A stretch of 64,000 nucleotides of DNA, from assembly GCA_965200925.1 (NCBI GenBank), contig OZ241738.1:1798001-1862000 (forward strand), given 5' to 3'. Below are positions 8,299-19,476 of the stretch, in pieces. The notes beneath the pieces were generated by a model. That model saw only the letters and a program-made list of their open reading frames with translations, had not been told where the DNA came from and ran no database searches. How positions within the stretch are numbered: position 1 is the stretch's first letter; the number at the start of each line of letters is the position of its first letter. This DNA is from WTGU01 sp965200925. Its GTDB lineage: Bacteria > Pseudomonadota > Alphaproteobacteria > UBA828. Made by a program: the position numbers and the translations under genes.

Positions 8299-8352
8299 GT
8301 CCGGCGGCGGTCGTCGACCCCGAGAACGACCGCGGAGCGTCGAGATCCCGCC

Positions 8353-11145
<2,793 letters not shown>

Positions 11146-11313
11146 CCGGTCGTGGATCCGCACGCCGGGCAGAGCGCCTGCCGACGCCCCTCGCTACAGC
11201 CCCTCGGATGGGCTGGTCAGGAACCCGTCCAGGGCGCCTGCGCTGGCCGACATCATGCGGGAACTGGGAAACATCGTGCGTCCCGTCGGGCACTGACACG
11301 AGAGGAGAGGACT

Positions 11314-11871
11314 ATGAAGACGAACGACAAGCCGAAGAAGCGCCGCCCCTTGTGGAAGAAGGTGCTGATGTGGACTGGGGTGAGCGTGGCGGGGCTGATC
11401 GCCGTGGTGATCGTGGTGGTCGCCGTCTTTACGCCCGAGAGCGAGGAGGGCTCCTCCCAGGCCGTCTTCAGCGTCCCGGAGCCGTCCTACGCAGACCTGC
11501 GGGAGGCTGTGAAGTGGGGCACGCTCAACGACGTGAAGGACGCCGTGGAAGCCGGCGCTGACTTTGACGTGCGTGATGGTCTCGGAGAGACCCCCCTGCA
11601 CTGGGTGGCGCGAAACTCCGAAACCCCCAAGGAGATTATGCGCTTCGTGCTCAGGTACGTCGATGACCCCAACGTGCGTGATGATGCCGGGAAGACCCCA
11701 CTCCATCTCGCAGCGGAGTTCGGCAATTCCCCGGCGGCCGAAGTGTTGTTGAAAGAGGGGGCCGATCCCTGTCTGCGCGACGACCACGGGAAGATTCCCT
11801 ATGACCGTGCAGTATTCCCCAGTGAGCAGCGTGAGCTGAGCAGAGTCGGCCTACAGGCCGACTGCAACTGA
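11314..11871 (+). CDS. membrane-anchored ankyrin repeat protein
   Basis: This 185-residue protein starts at an ATG after GAGAGGAG. A basic N-terminus (KPKKRRPLWKK) precedes one membrane helix (about 16-39), which should place the rest in the periplasm. It has about three ankyrin repeats from residue 63 on, with the consensus blocks LGETPLHWVARN, AGKTPLHLAAEF and DDHGKIPYD. Ankyrin repeats are protein-binding scaffolds; no partner is evident. Two hairpins lie at and after its stop codon, followed by a small truncated secreted peptide, so the 3' side looks rearranged. A second, soluble ankyrin protein sits at 42.5 kb. Confidence 0.82.
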   Translation: MKTNDKPKKRRPLWKKVLMWTGVSVAGLIAVVIVVVAVFTPESEEGSSQAVFSVPEPSYADLREAVKWGTLNDVKDAVEAGADFDVRDGLGETPLHWVARNSETPKEIMRFVLRYVDDPNVRDDAGKTPLHLAAEFGNSPAAEVLLKEGADPCLRDDHGKIPYDRAVFPSEQRELSRVGLQADCN

Positions 11872-11892
11872 CCGCCTGGATGGTCCAGGCGG
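11845..11892 (+). other. tandem hairpins at the end of the ankyrin gene
   Basis: Two perfect inverted repeats lie within 48 bases. GTCGGCC/GGCCGAC (11845-11851 and 11856-11862, four-base loop) is inside the last codons of the ankyrin gene. CCGCCTGGA/TCCAGGCGG (11872-11880 and 11884-11892, three-base loop) starts right after the stop codon. Neither has a T-run, so a simple intrinsic terminator is unlikely. They could be an mRNA 3' stabiliser, a Rho-independent-like pause, or a scar. Confidence 0.55.
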
Positions 11893-11911
11893 CAACCCGA
11901 GGAGACTGACC

Positions 11912-11989
11912 ATGAAACGCTTCGCCGTAGTGCTGCTTGCGGGCGCCGTGCTCGCATTTGCTGCCCCGTCTGCCCAAAGTAAGGTCTGA
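11912..11989 (+). pseudogene. truncated secreted protein: signal peptide only
   Basis: An ATG behind GAGGAG opens a 25-codon frame. It encodes a textbook signal peptide (MKRFAVVLLAGAVLAFAAPSAQS, with a predicted AxA-like cut) and stops two codons later. A good RBS and signal peptide with no mature domain indicate a gene cut off by a deletion or insertion. The DNA after the stop (to about 12130) does not resume a frame I can recognise. It may once have been a second ankyrin-type or periplasmic partner of the gene before it. Confidence 0.45.
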
Positions 11990-12131
11990 TCCAGTTTCCA
12001 TTGTGGCAGGTTGCTGAAAGTAACCGCGCCAAACGCGCTTCTGTGGCTCGCGCTTCTGCCCGGTCAGCACAGGACATCCTTCCGTGCAACCCTCGTTCGC
12101 CGGCTCTCCTGGTTCACGGCTCGGCCGTTCT

Positions 12132-12776
12132 TCAGCCCGGGGGCGGGAGGGTACGGGCCTGGGCGATGGGGAGGGTGGCGAGGCGGGCGAACTCGCCGGT
12201 GCGGAAGCGCGCAGGGGCCGCCAGGAAATCGCCCACGAGATCGGTCGAATCAAGGCCCCAGAAGAGTTCGCCATGGACGGCGAAGGTGGGGACCCCGAAC
12301 ACGCCGCGCGCGGCGGCTTCCTCCGTGTTCCGCCGCAGCGCCGCCTTGACCGCCGGTCGGGCGACCAGGGCGTCGGCATCGGGGAGGGCGAGGCGGGCGG
12401 CCAGGGCGCGCCACTCCCGCTCGACCGAGAGGGCGCGGCCCTCGGCGTAGAGGGCGTCGAAGACCGCCCGCACCAGCGCCGCGTCCGCCCCGCGGGCCAC
12501 GGCGAGCCTGAGCGGGCGCAGCGGGTTGAACGGATGGGCCGGCGGCATACGGAAGGGAATGCCGTTCCGCGCCGCGTACCACTGGCACCACCTGTAGGTG
12601 TGCACCCGCTTCGCCGGGATTTCGGCCGGCCCCCTGTGGCGCCAATGTTCGAGAAGCCCGGCGAAGAGGACGGGTCGGAAGGTGATTTCGAGGTCGGGCG
12701 GCAGGCGTTCGAACCGCGCCAGTTGCAGATAGGCGAAGGGGGAGACAAAATCGAAATACCAGTCGGCGGTGGGCAT
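12132..12776 (-). CDS. DsbA-family 2-hydroxychromene-2-carboxylate isomerase-like protein
   Basis: This 214-residue protein has the thioredoxin-fold start WYFDFVSPFAYLQ. The serine takes the place of the first DsbA cysteine and is the glutathione-contacting residue of kappa-class GST/HCCA isomerases. A long helical insert follows (WCQWYAARNGIPFRMP), then GVFGVPTFAVHGELFWGLD, the cis-proline and substrate-side loop. Family members isomerise chromene carboxylates in naphthalene-type degradation or act in glutathione-dependent aromatic pathways. I used the ATG at 12776, since the longer frame adds 35 unlikely residues. It is divergent from the class II aldolase gene. Confidence 0.85.
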   Translation of the reverse strand: MPTADWYFDFVSPFAYLQLARFERLPPDLEITFRPVLFAGLLEHWRHRGPAEIPAKRVHTYRWCQWYAARNGIPFRMPPAHPFNPLRPLRLAVARGADAALVRAVFDALYAEGRALSVEREWRALAARLALPDADALVARPAVKAALRRNTEEAAARGVFGVPTFAVHGELFWGLDSTDLVGDFLAAPARFRTGEFARLATLPIAQARTLPPPG

Positions 12777-12852
12777 TGGTTCATTCGCGGCGGTGGGCTG
12801 GGGGGCGCAGCGCGATTGTGCGCGGTTTCGCCGGGCTTGGCACGGAGGAAGG

Positions 12853-13587
12853 ATGAACGACGCCGAGCGCGTGGCGCGCATCGACTTGGCCGCGGCCTAC
12901 CGGCTGGCCTGTCGCCACGGTCTGAACGAGGGAATCTGCAACCACTTCACCCTCATGCTGCCGGAGCGGCGCGACCGCTTCCTCCTCATCGCCTACGGCA
13001 CCCACTGGAGCCGGGTGCGTGCGAGCGGCCTGTTGGTCGTGGACCTGGACGGCACCGTCGTCTCGGGCGCAGGCGCGGCCGAGGAGACGGCCGTCCATCT
13101 CCATGCCCGCGTCCACGCGGCACGGCCCGACCTGCGGTGCCTGATGCACACCCACCAGCCCCACACGCTGGCCTTGGCCATGGCGGAGGACGGGCGGCTG
13201 GAGCCGGCGAGCCAGACCGCGCTCCGCTTCTGCCATCGCATCGCCTACGACCGGGATTACCGCGGGCTCGCCCTCGACGGCGACGAGGGGGCGCGCGTCG
13301 CGGCGGCGCTGGGGCGCGCGGACATCCTGCTCATGGGCAACCACGGCGTGATGGTGGGCGGCCCCCACGTCGCCAAGACCTACGACGATCTCTACTACCT
13401 CGAACGCGCGGCGATGACGCAGATCCTCGCCATGAGCACGGGTCGCCCGCTGGCGCGGATTCCCGACGACGTCCAGGCCGAGGCCGCGCGCCAGATGTCG
13501 AGCGACAACATGCACCGCTACGCGGTCGACCATTTCGCGGGGCTCAAGCGGATGCTCGACGAGACCGAGCCCGACTACAGGGAGTAG
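12853..13587 (+). CDS. class II aldolase/adducin family protein
   Basis: This 244-residue protein shows the family fold: NEGICNHFTLMLPE, YGTHWSRVRASGL, a zinc-binding HTHQPH block, and a later LLMGNHGVMVGG with the third metal His. Aldolases of this group cleave fuculose/rhamnulose phosphates; many bacterial relatives act on uncharacterised small sugar acids or are decarboxylases. The ATG at 12853 follows GGAGGAAGG. Its 3' end is convergent with the glycosylase gene, with a hairpin between. Confidence 0.88.
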   Translation: MNDAERVARIDLAAAYRLACRHGLNEGICNHFTLMLPERRDRFLLIAYGTHWSRVRASGLLVVDLDGTVVSGAGAAEETAVHLHARVHAARPDLRCLMHTHQPHTLALAMAEDGRLEPASQTALRFCHRIAYDRDYRGLALDGDEGARVAAALGRADILLMGNHGVMVGGPHVAKTYDDLYYLERAAMTQILAMSTGRPLARIPDDVQAEAARQMSSDNMHRYAVDHFAGLKRMLDETEPDYRE

Positions 13588-13605
13588 CCCGGTCGGTGCA
13601 CCGGG
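13588..13605. terminator. possible bidirectional terminator hairpin
   Basis: CCCGGT (13588-13593) and ACCGGG (13600-13605) form a six-base stem with a six-base loop directly after the aldolase stop and just before the end of the convergent glycosylase gene. There is no T-run on either side, so termination would be weak or factor-assisted. Confidence 0.35.
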
Positions 13606-13612
13606 AGCGTGG

Positions 13613-14257
13613 TCAGTAGGCGACGGGGAGCGGGTCGAGGCTGCGCCAGAGGTGCCAGACGGCGCCGGTGCGCCAGGGGCGCCAGCACCGGGCGCGGGCT
13701 TCGACGGCCTCGGCGGTCGCCCCGGCGGCCTCGCCGTAGTGCCGGGCCACGGCCCGCCGCACGCCGATGTCGGCCAACGGCAGCACGTCCGGCCGTTGCA
13801 GGTGGAAGATGAGGAACATCTCGGCGGTCCAGCGGCCGACGCCCCGCAGCGCGACGAGCGCAGCGATCGCCGCCGCGTCGTCGGCCTCCCGCCAGCGCGC
13901 CGGGTCGATGCGCCCGTCCGCGAAGGCGGCGGCGATGTCGCGGAGGTAGCGGGCCTTCTGGCGGGTAAGGCCGGCTTCGCGCAACGCCCCCTCCGAGCGG
14001 GCGGCGATGCGGGGCGGCGAGACGGTCCCGACGCGGGCCTCCAGGCGCGCCCAGATGCTGTCCGCCGCGCGGACCGAGATCTGTTGCGCCACGATGGCGC
14101 GCGCGAGCGTGAGGAACGGGTCGCCCTGGCCCGTCAGCCCTTCCCCCCGGTAGCGCGCGCAGAGCGCCGCCATCACCGGATCGGCGGCGGCCAGCGCGGC
14201 CCGTGCCTCCCGCCACCAAGCCGGCTGCCCGACCGGCCCGCTCGCCCAGCGCGGCAT
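13613..14257 (-). CDS. DNA-3-methyladenine glycosylase (AlkA-like, HhH-GPD)
   Basis: This 214-residue base-excision glycosylase has AIVAQQISVRAA for the minor-groove-reading helix and a helix-hairpin-helix with LRGVGRWTAEMFLI. The catalytic aspartate follows in PLADIGVRRAV. It lacks the N-terminal TBP-like domain of E. coli AlkA, as is common in short bacterial forms. It excises alkylated purines. The gene starts about five bases after the stop of the cation-efflux gene on the same strand, so the two are cotranscribed. Confidence 0.9.
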   Translation of the reverse strand: MPRWASGPVGQPAWWREARAALAAADPVMAALCARYRGEGLTGQGDPFLTLARAIVAQQISVRAADSIWARLEARVGTVSPPRIAARSEGALREAGLTRQKARYLRDIAAAFADGRIDPARWREADDAAAIAALVALRGVGRWTAEMFLIFHLQRPDVLPLADIGVRRAVARHYGEAAGATAEAVEARARCWRPWRTGAVWHLWRSLDPLPVAY

Positions 14258-14262
14258 CGCCG

Positions 14263-15195
14263 CTACCGCCGCGCGAAGCCCGGCATGGTCTCCTCGATGC
14301 CGTCCGGGTCGGCGTGGATGAGAACCTCCGCACGCGGGAAGGCGCGGCGGATGCGCGCCTCCACGGCGTCGGAGATCGCGTGCGCCTGCAACAGGGTGAG
14401 CGAGCGATCCATCTCGACATGGACCTGGATGAACGAATCGATGCCCGAGCGGCGGGTCCTGAGATCGTGGCAATCGCGGACATCCGGATGCTCCAGCACG
14501 ATCGCCCGGATGCGCTCGCGCTCTGCGTCCGGGAATTCGCGGTCCATGAGCTGGCCCAACGCGCCGAGCGCGATGCGGACGGCGGCATAGACGACGAAGC
14601 CCGCGATCAGAATCGCGATGACCGGATCGGCGAGCCGCCAGCCAAGAACCGCCGCCAGGACCAGCGCCACGATCACGCCGAGATTGACCAGGATGTCCGA
14701 GGCATAGTGCAGGGAGTCGGCCGCGATCGCCACCGAGCGCGTCCGCCGCACGACGCGGCGCTGGTAGGTCACCAGCGCCAGCGTGAGAAGGATCGAGACT
14801 CCCATGACGGCGATGCCGACGAATTCCCGCTCGATCGGCACCGGCTCGGCGATGCGGCCGGCGGCCTCGACCAGGAGGAAGATCCCGGAACCCGCGATGA
14901 ACAGGGCCTGGCCCAGGCCGGCGAGCGGCTCGGCCTTGCCGTGGCCGAAGCGGTGCTCCTGATCCGGCGGTTTCAACGCTTGGCGCACGGCAAGGAGATT
15001 GATCAGGGAGGCGAGCACGTCCATGACCGAATCGGCGAGCGAGGAGAGGAGGCTCACGGAATCGGTCGCGAGCCAGGCGCCGGCCTTGCCGACGATCAGC
15101 AGGGCGGCGGTCGCGACCGCGAGGCCGGTCGCCCGACGCATCAGCCGCGCCTCCGCCGGCTCGATCGCGGGCGTGGTCGCGGTGCGGGCGTTCAT
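14263..15195 (-). CDS. cation diffusion facilitator transporter (FieF-like)
   Basis: A 310-residue CDF transporter with six membrane helices. The transport site has the DxxxD of SLADSVMDVL in helix 2 and HxxxD of LHYASDILVN in helix 5. A HRFGHGKAEPLAGL loop and a C-terminal cytoplasmic ferredoxin-like domain (HPDVRDCHDLRTRRSG, HADPDG) complete it. It exports divalent metals such as Zn or Fe in exchange for protons. The ATG at 15195 is the first that leaves a short tail before helix 1. First gene of a pair with the glycosylase, divergent from the lipoprotein gene. Confidence 0.92.
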   Translation of the reverse strand: MNARTATTPAIEPAEARLMRRATGLAVATAALLIVGKAGAWLATDSVSLLSSLADSVMDVLASLINLLAVRQALKPPDQEHRFGHGKAEPLAGLGQALFIAGSGIFLLVEAAGRIAEPVPIEREFVGIAVMGVSILLTLALVTYQRRVVRRTRSVAIAADSLHYASDILVNLGVIVALVLAAVLGWRLADPVIAILIAGFVVYAAVRIALGALGQLMDREFPDAERERIRAIVLEHPDVRDCHDLRTRRSGIDSFIQVHVEMDRSLTLLQAHAISDAVEARIRRAFPRAEVLIHADPDGIEETMPGFARR

Positions 15196-15336
15196 GCGGG
15201 GCGCGTTCCGATTCAAGGGCCGCGTGCCGGCCCACCCGCTGCGGCGGCGGATGGATTCCGTCCCTCGTTTATAGCATACTCGCGGCCGCCGTCCGGCGGG
15301 GCGGCGCGAACGGAACGAGCGGAAGGAGCCACCGTC

Positions 15337-15831
15337 ATGAAGATCGCCAAACTGCTTTCCGTCGGGATCCTGTCGGCGGGCATGGTGGCGGGCCTCGCGT
15401 CGTGCAAGCACGGCGAATACGCCATGGGGGCGAAGGAGACTCTCGGGCTGCTCGGCGGCGCGGCCGCCGGGGGATTGGCCGGCTCGCAGATCGGCAAGGG
15501 CCGGGGCCAGCTCGTCGCCACCGGCGCCGGCGTGCTGCTCGGCGCGTTCATCGGCCAGGAGATCGGCAAGTCGCTCGACAAGGCGGACGAGCTCTACGCC
15601 GCGCAGGCGACGGGCGAGGCACTCGAGACCGGACGGACGGGCCAAGCCACAAGCTGGGCCAATCCGGACAGCGGCAATCACGGGACGGTGACCCCGGTCA
15701 GGACGGTCCATGCCGATTCGGGCGAGCCCTGCCGCGAATACCAGACGACGGTGACCGTCGGGGGAGAGACGGTGGACGCCTACGGGACCGCCTGCCGCAA
15801 CCCGGACGGAACTTGGCGCATCGTCGACTGA
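15337..15831 (+). CDS. glycine-zipper outer membrane lipoprotein (17 kDa antigen type)
   Basis: This 164-residue protein has a signal peptide ending in a lipobox LASC with Cys23 as the lipid-anchored residue. A glycine-zipper segment follows (about 37-81, GLLGGAAAGGLAGSQIGKG and GAFIGQEIGKSLD), then a C-terminal domain with two cysteines (EPCREYQTTVTVGGE, YGTACRNPDGTW). This is the arrangement of the rickettsial 17 kDa surface antigen and SmpA/RcsF-like lipoproteins widespread in Alphaproteobacteria. It follows a GGAAGGAG RBS. The role is structural or in envelope stress and is not defined. Confidence 0.88.
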   Translation: MKIAKLLSVGILSAGMVAGLASCKHGEYAMGAKETLGLLGGAAAGGLAGSQIGKGRGQLVATGAGVLLGAFIGQEIGKSLDKADELYAAQATGEALETGRTGQATSWANPDSGNHGTVTPVRTVHADSGEPCREYQTTVTVGGETVDAYGTACRNPDGTWRIVD

Positions 15832-15863
15832 AGGACCGCGCGAACGGCGCGAGAAGGGGCGGG

Positions 15864-16709
15864 ATGCCGCAACCCGCCGGAAACGAAGCGCCTGCGACAG
15901 ACGCGGCGCCGCTGATGGCGGGCAAGCGCGGCGTCGTGATGGGGGTCGCCAATGCGCGTTCCCTGGCCTGGGGCATCGCCCGGACGTTGGCCGCGCACGG
16001 CGCCGAACTGGCTTTCACCTTCCAGGGCGAGGCCATCGAGAAGCGCGTCAGGCCGCTCGCTGAATCGGTCGGCGCGGACTTCCTCCTGCCGTGCGACGTC
16101 ACCGACGAGGGCAGCATCGACGGCGTGTTCGACGCGCTTGCTCGCCGCTGGGGCGGGCTCGACTTCCTGGTCCACGCGATCGCCTATTCCGACCGCGAGG
16201 AACTGAAGGGGCGCTATGTCGACACCACCCTCGACAACTTCCAGACGACGCTGCGCATCTCCTGCTACTCGTTCACCGTGCTCTGCCGGCGGTCGGCGAC
16301 CCTGATCGGCGAGAGCGGCGGCAGCCTGCTCACCCTCACCTACATGGGCGCGGAGCGCTGGATGCCGCATTACAACGTCATGGGCGTCGCCAAGGCCGCG
16401 CTGGAGGCGAGCGTGCGCTATCTCGCCGCCGACCTGGGCGGCCGCAACATCCGGGTCAACGCCATCTCGGCGGGGCCGGTCAAGACGCTGGCGGCGTCGG
16501 GTATCGGGGATTTCCGCTACATCCTGAAGTGGAGCGAGCTGAATTCGCCGCTCCGGCGCGGCGTCACCATCGAGGAGGTCGGCGGTGCCGCCACCTACCT
16601 GCTGAGCGACCTCGCACGCGGCGTCACCGGGGAGATCCACCACGTCGATTGCGGCTACCACGTGGTCGGCATGAAGCACCCGGACGCGCCCGACATCGCG
16701 GTCGCGTAA
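15864..16709 (+). CDS. fabI: enoyl-[acyl-carrier-protein] reductase, NADH
   Basis: This 281-residue divergent SDR has the FabI features: the nucleotide motif GVANARSLAWGIA, VHAIAYSDREELKGRY, and the catalytic Tyr160, Tyr170 and Lys177 spaced as in E. coli FabI (YMGAERWMPHYNVMGVAK). NAISAGPVKTLAASGI is the flexible substrate-binding loop. It reduces enoyl-ACP in the last step of fatty acid elongation. It lies 32 bases after the lipoprotein gene and 36 before aroC; fabI next to aroC is a common alphaproteobacterial neighbourhood. Confidence 0.96.
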   Translation: MPQPAGNEAPATDAAPLMAGKRGVVMGVANARSLAWGIARTLAAHGAELAFTFQGEAIEKRVRPLAESVGADFLLPCDVTDEGSIDGVFDALARRWGGLDFLVHAIAYSDREELKGRYVDTTLDNFQTTLRISCYSFTVLCRRSATLIGESGGSLLTLTYMGAERWMPHYNVMGVAKAALEASVRYLAADLGGRNIRVNAISAGPVKTLAASGIGDFRYILKWSELNSPLRRGVTIEEVGGAATYLLSDLARGVTGEIHHVDCGYHVVGMKHPDAPDIAVA

Positions 16710-16745
16710 GGAGCGGGCCGCCGTCGGGCACGCCCGCCGCCGCCC

Positions 16746-17816
16746 ATGGCAAGCAACGGCTTCGGCACCCTCTTCCGCTTCACGACCTGGGGCGAGAGCC
16801 ACGGCCCGGCGATCGGCTGCGTCGTGGACGGCACCCCGCCGCGCCTCCCCCTGGCCGAGGCCGACATCCAGGTGGCTCTCGACCGGCGCAAGCCGGGCGG
16901 CTCGCGGTTCGTCTCCCAGCGCCGGGAGCCCGACCGCGTGCGTATCCTCTCCGGCGTGTTCGAGGGCTGCACGACCGGCGCGCCCATCGCCCTCGCGATC
17001 GAGAACGAGGACGCGCGCGGCCGCGACTACGCCGCGCTCGAAGGCGTCTATCGCCCGGGCCACGCCGACTTCACCTACGACGCCAAATACGGCATCCGCG
17101 ACCATCGGGGCGGCGGCCGGGCCAGCGCGCGGGAAACGGCGATGCGGGTGGCCGCCGGCGCGGTCGCCCGCAAGATCCTGGGGGAAGCGGTCGCCGTCCG
17201 CGGCGCCCTCGTGCAGGTCGGCGCCGAAGCCATCGACCGGCACCGCTGGGACTGGGCGGAAACGGCGCGAAACCCGTTCTTCTGCCCCGATGCCGGCGCC
17301 GTCCCCGCCTGGGAGGCGCTGCTGGACGAAACGCGCCGCGCCGGTTCGTCGGTGGGCGCCGTCGTCGAAGTCGTCGCCGAAGGGGTGCCGGCCGGCCTGG
17401 GCGCGCCGATCTACGGCAAGATCGACGCCGACCTCGCCGCCGCGATGATGAGCATCAACGCCGTCAAGGGCGTGGAGATCGGCGCCGGCTTCGCCGCGGC
17501 CGAACTGAGCGGCGAGGAGAACGCCGACGAAATCCGTATGGAAAAGGGCGCGCCGCGCTTCCTCGGCAACCGCGCGGGCGGCGTGCTGGGCGGCATCACC
17601 ACCGGCCAGCCTCTCGTCGTGCGCTTCGCCGTCAAGCCGACCAGTTCGATCCGCGTCCCGCGCCGCACCGTCACCCGCGCCGGTGCGGAAACGGACATCT
17701 CGACGGCGGGGCGGCACGATCCCTGCGTCGGTATCCGCGCGGTGCCGGTCGGCGAGGCGATGATGGCATGCGTGCTGGCGGATCACTTGCTGCGCCATCG
17801 CGCGCAGTGCGGTTAG
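16746..17816 (+). CDS. aroC: chorismate synthase
   Basis: A 356-residue AroC with GNGFGTLFRFTTWGESHGPAIG-type start blocks (signature GESHGPAIG), KPGGSRFVSQR, YRPGHADFTYDAKYG, RDHRGGGRASARET, and near the end GRHDPCVGIRAVPVGEAM. It makes chorismate from EPSP with reduced FMN at the end of the shikimate pathway. The start follows a short GC-rich gap after fabI. Confidence 0.97.
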   Translation: MASNGFGTLFRFTTWGESHGPAIGCVVDGTPPRLPLAEADIQVALDRRKPGGSRFVSQRREPDRVRILSGVFEGCTTGAPIALAIENEDARGRDYAALEGVYRPGHADFTYDAKYGIRDHRGGGRASARETAMRVAAGAVARKILGEAVAVRGALVQVGAEAIDRHRWDWAETARNPFFCPDAGAVPAWEALLDETRRAGSSVGAVVEVVAEGVPAGLGAPIYGKIDADLAAAMMSINAVKGVEIGAGFAAAELSGEENADEIRMEKGAPRFLGNRAGGVLGGITTGQPLVVRFAVKPTSSIRVPRRTVTRAGAETDISTAGRHDPCVGIRAVPVGEAMMACVLADHLLRHRAQCG

Positions 17817-17830
17817 GGCGGAGGCGGGAC

Positions 17831-18421
17831 GTGTCGGCGCGACGGCGCGCGCGCGGGGGCAACCCCGTCCACGGGCTGCGCCTGCCGGACCAGCGCAAGG
17901 TGGCGCCGGAGATCCGCGCCGTCTTCACCAAATGCCTCGAGAAGATCGGCTTCGTCCCCAACGTCCTCCGCTCCTACACGCTGCGGCCGCGGAAGTTCGA
18001 GCTGTTCCGCCGCTACAACAACGAGCTGATGCTCGGGGAATCGGACCTTTCCACGCTGGAGCGCGAGATGATCGCCGTCGTCGTCTCCTGCGTGAACCAC
18101 TGCCATTACTGCTTGGTCGCCCATGGCGCCGCCGTCCGCGCACTCTCCGGCGATCCGGTCCTGGGCGACCAGCTTGTCGCCAATTATCGCGCGGCGCCCT
18201 TGAGCGCACGCCGGCGGGCGATGCTCGATTTCGCGTGGAAACTCAGCGCGCGGCCCGACGAGGTGGGCGCGGCTGACCGGGCGGCGCTGCGCGCGGCGGG
18301 ATTCACCGACGCGGACATCTTCGACATCGCGGAAGTCGCCGGCTTCTACAACATGACCAACCGCCTCGCCGCCGCCATCGACATGCGCCCCAACGCGGAT
18401 TACCACCGCATGGCCCGGTAG
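17831..18421 (+). CDS. AhpD-like carboxymuconolactone decarboxylase family peroxidase
   Basis: This 196-residue all-alpha protein has the reactive CxxC in CVNHCHYCLVAHG, with the upstream acid (LEREMIAVVVS) and downstream RRRAMLDFAWKL typical of peroxidase-related AhpD proteins. GTG is the start; there is no ATG in a sensible place, and GAGGCGGGAC precedes it. It sits 14 bases after aroC and is probably cotranscribed. Such proteins reduce peroxides through a dithiol and often lack a known partner. Confidence 0.87.
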   Translation: MSARRRARGGNPVHGLRLPDQRKVAPEIRAVFTKCLEKIGFVPNVLRSYTLRPRKFELFRRYNNELMLGESDLSTLEREMIAVVVSCVNHCHYCLVAHGAAVRALSGDPVLGDQLVANYRAAPLSARRRAMLDFAWKLSARPDEVGAADRAALRAAGFTDADIFDIAEVAGFYNMTNRLAAAIDMRPNADYHRMAR

Positions 18422-18439
18422 CCCTCCGGCGGGCGGGGG

Positions 18440-18721
18440 CTACGGCGCTTGCGCATCTTCCTCGGGCGCAAGGGTCTTGAGAGCCAGGGCGTGGATGTTG
18501 GTTTTCAGATCTTCGGCCAGGATGGCGTGGACCAGGCGCTGGCGGGCGATGCGGGAGAGGCCGGCGAAACGGGGCGAGACGATTTCCACCCGGAAGTGCG
18601 TCTCGCCGCCGGGCCGCGCGCCGGCGTGTCCGGCGTGTTGCGCCGATTCGTCCACGATGTCGAGGCGAAGCGGGCCGAGCGCGCAGCCCAGCTTGCGCCG
18701 GATGGAAGCCTGGACCGACAT
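18440..18721 (-). CDS. bolA: BolA family protein
   Basis: A 93-residue BolA-type protein with DIVDESAQHAGHAG, the family signature, then THFRVEIVSPRFAG and RLVHAILAEDLKTNIHALALKTLAP. The conserved His in NIHAL and the HAGH histidines fit the iron-sulfur ligand role with monothiol glutaredoxins. An upstream ATG at 18730 would add MSG. In many Alphaproteobacteria this gene stands divergent from a J-domain gene and cobST, as here. Confidence 0.92.
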   Translation of the reverse strand: MSVQASIRRKLGCALGPLRLDIVDESAQHAGHAGARPGGETHFRVEIVSPRFAGLSRIARQRLVHAILAEDLKTNIHALALKTLAPEEDAQAP

Positions 18722-18788
18722 CCCGGACATTCTCCGCTGCGTCGTCGCGCGCGCCCATCCTGGCGCCGCCGCTGCCGGCCGGTCAAGG

Positions 18789-18817
18789 TTGTCTCGCCCG
18801 GGCCCGAGCGGCATAGT
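18789..18817 (+). promoter_or_regulatory. possible promoter of the J-domain/cobST unit
   Basis: TTGTCT (18789-18794) and CATAGT (18812-18817) are spaced by 17 bases and lie about 25 bases before the J-domain ATG, in the divergent gap with bolA. Moderate match; no riboswitch-like B12 box is seen. Confidence 0.4.
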
Positions 18818-18841
18818 GGGTTGCGAGACGGGAGCCGGAGG

Positions 18842-19408
18842 ATGGAAGGCGGCACTTGGTTCGAGACGGAAGAGGCGCGCGTCCGCTTGTGCGAGGTCCT
18901 CGACTGCGGCCGTCCGGCGGACCACCGCGCGCCGCGTGCACCGAACGACCTGCGCTCCTACCGCTGGTTCTGCCTCGACCATGTGCGCGCCTACAACCGG
19001 TCGTGGAACTTCTTCGCCGGGTGGAGCCAGGGCGACATCGAGCGCTTCCAGCGCGACGACGTGACCGGCCACCGCCCGACCTGGCCCCTCGGGCGGACCC
19101 GGGACGGGGGCCGGCGGGAAGACCTCGACGCGGCGTTCCGGGCCTTCCGGCGCGAATGGCTCGGTCCCGACGGGGCGCGGGAGGAGCGCCAGGGCGCCGC
19201 CTCCGCACCCGGAACGCCCGGGGTGCGGCGGGCGGCCCTGGCGGTGCTCGATCTGGCCCCTCCCTTCGACCTGGAGGCGTTGAAGCGACGCTACAAGTCG
19301 CTGGTCAAGCGGCACCATCCCGACGCCAACGGCGGGTCGCGCGAGTCGGAGGAGCTTTTGAAGCGCATTAACCACGCCTATAACTATTTGCGGAAGGAAT
19401 GCTCGTAG
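18842..19408 (+). CDS. J-domain (DnaJ-class) co-chaperone-like protein
   Basis: This 188-residue protein has its J domain at the C-terminus (about 135-188), with the HPD motif in VKRHHPDANGG and a closing INHAYNYLRK helix. The N-terminal part has spaced cysteines and a histidine (LCEVLDCG and WFCLDHVRAYN) that could bind a metal. J domains stimulate Hsp70 ATPase. This architecture between bolA and cobS is a conserved alphaproteobacterial arrangement. It starts at the ATG after GGAGGATGG-like purines. Confidence 0.9.
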   Translation: MEGGTWFETEEARVRLCEVLDCGRPADHRAPRAPNDLRSYRWFCLDHVRAYNRSWNFFAGWSQGDIERFQRDDVTGHRPTWPLGRTRDGGRREDLDAAFRAFRREWLGPDGAREERQGAASAPGTPGVRRAALAVLDLAPPFDLEALKRRYKSLVKRHHPDANGGSRESEELLKRINHAYNYLRKECS

Positions 19409-19476
19409 GCTGCGCGACGGCCCGGCCTATGCTGGCGCGGCCGCCGGTGGCGGCTTTCTTTATGCAGGGGGAAATC

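Noticed and set aside
11976..12023. Direct repeat AAAGTAA flanking 34 bases, as a possible target-site duplication
   Set aside because: Too short, and no inverted repeats or transposase fragment lie between the copies.
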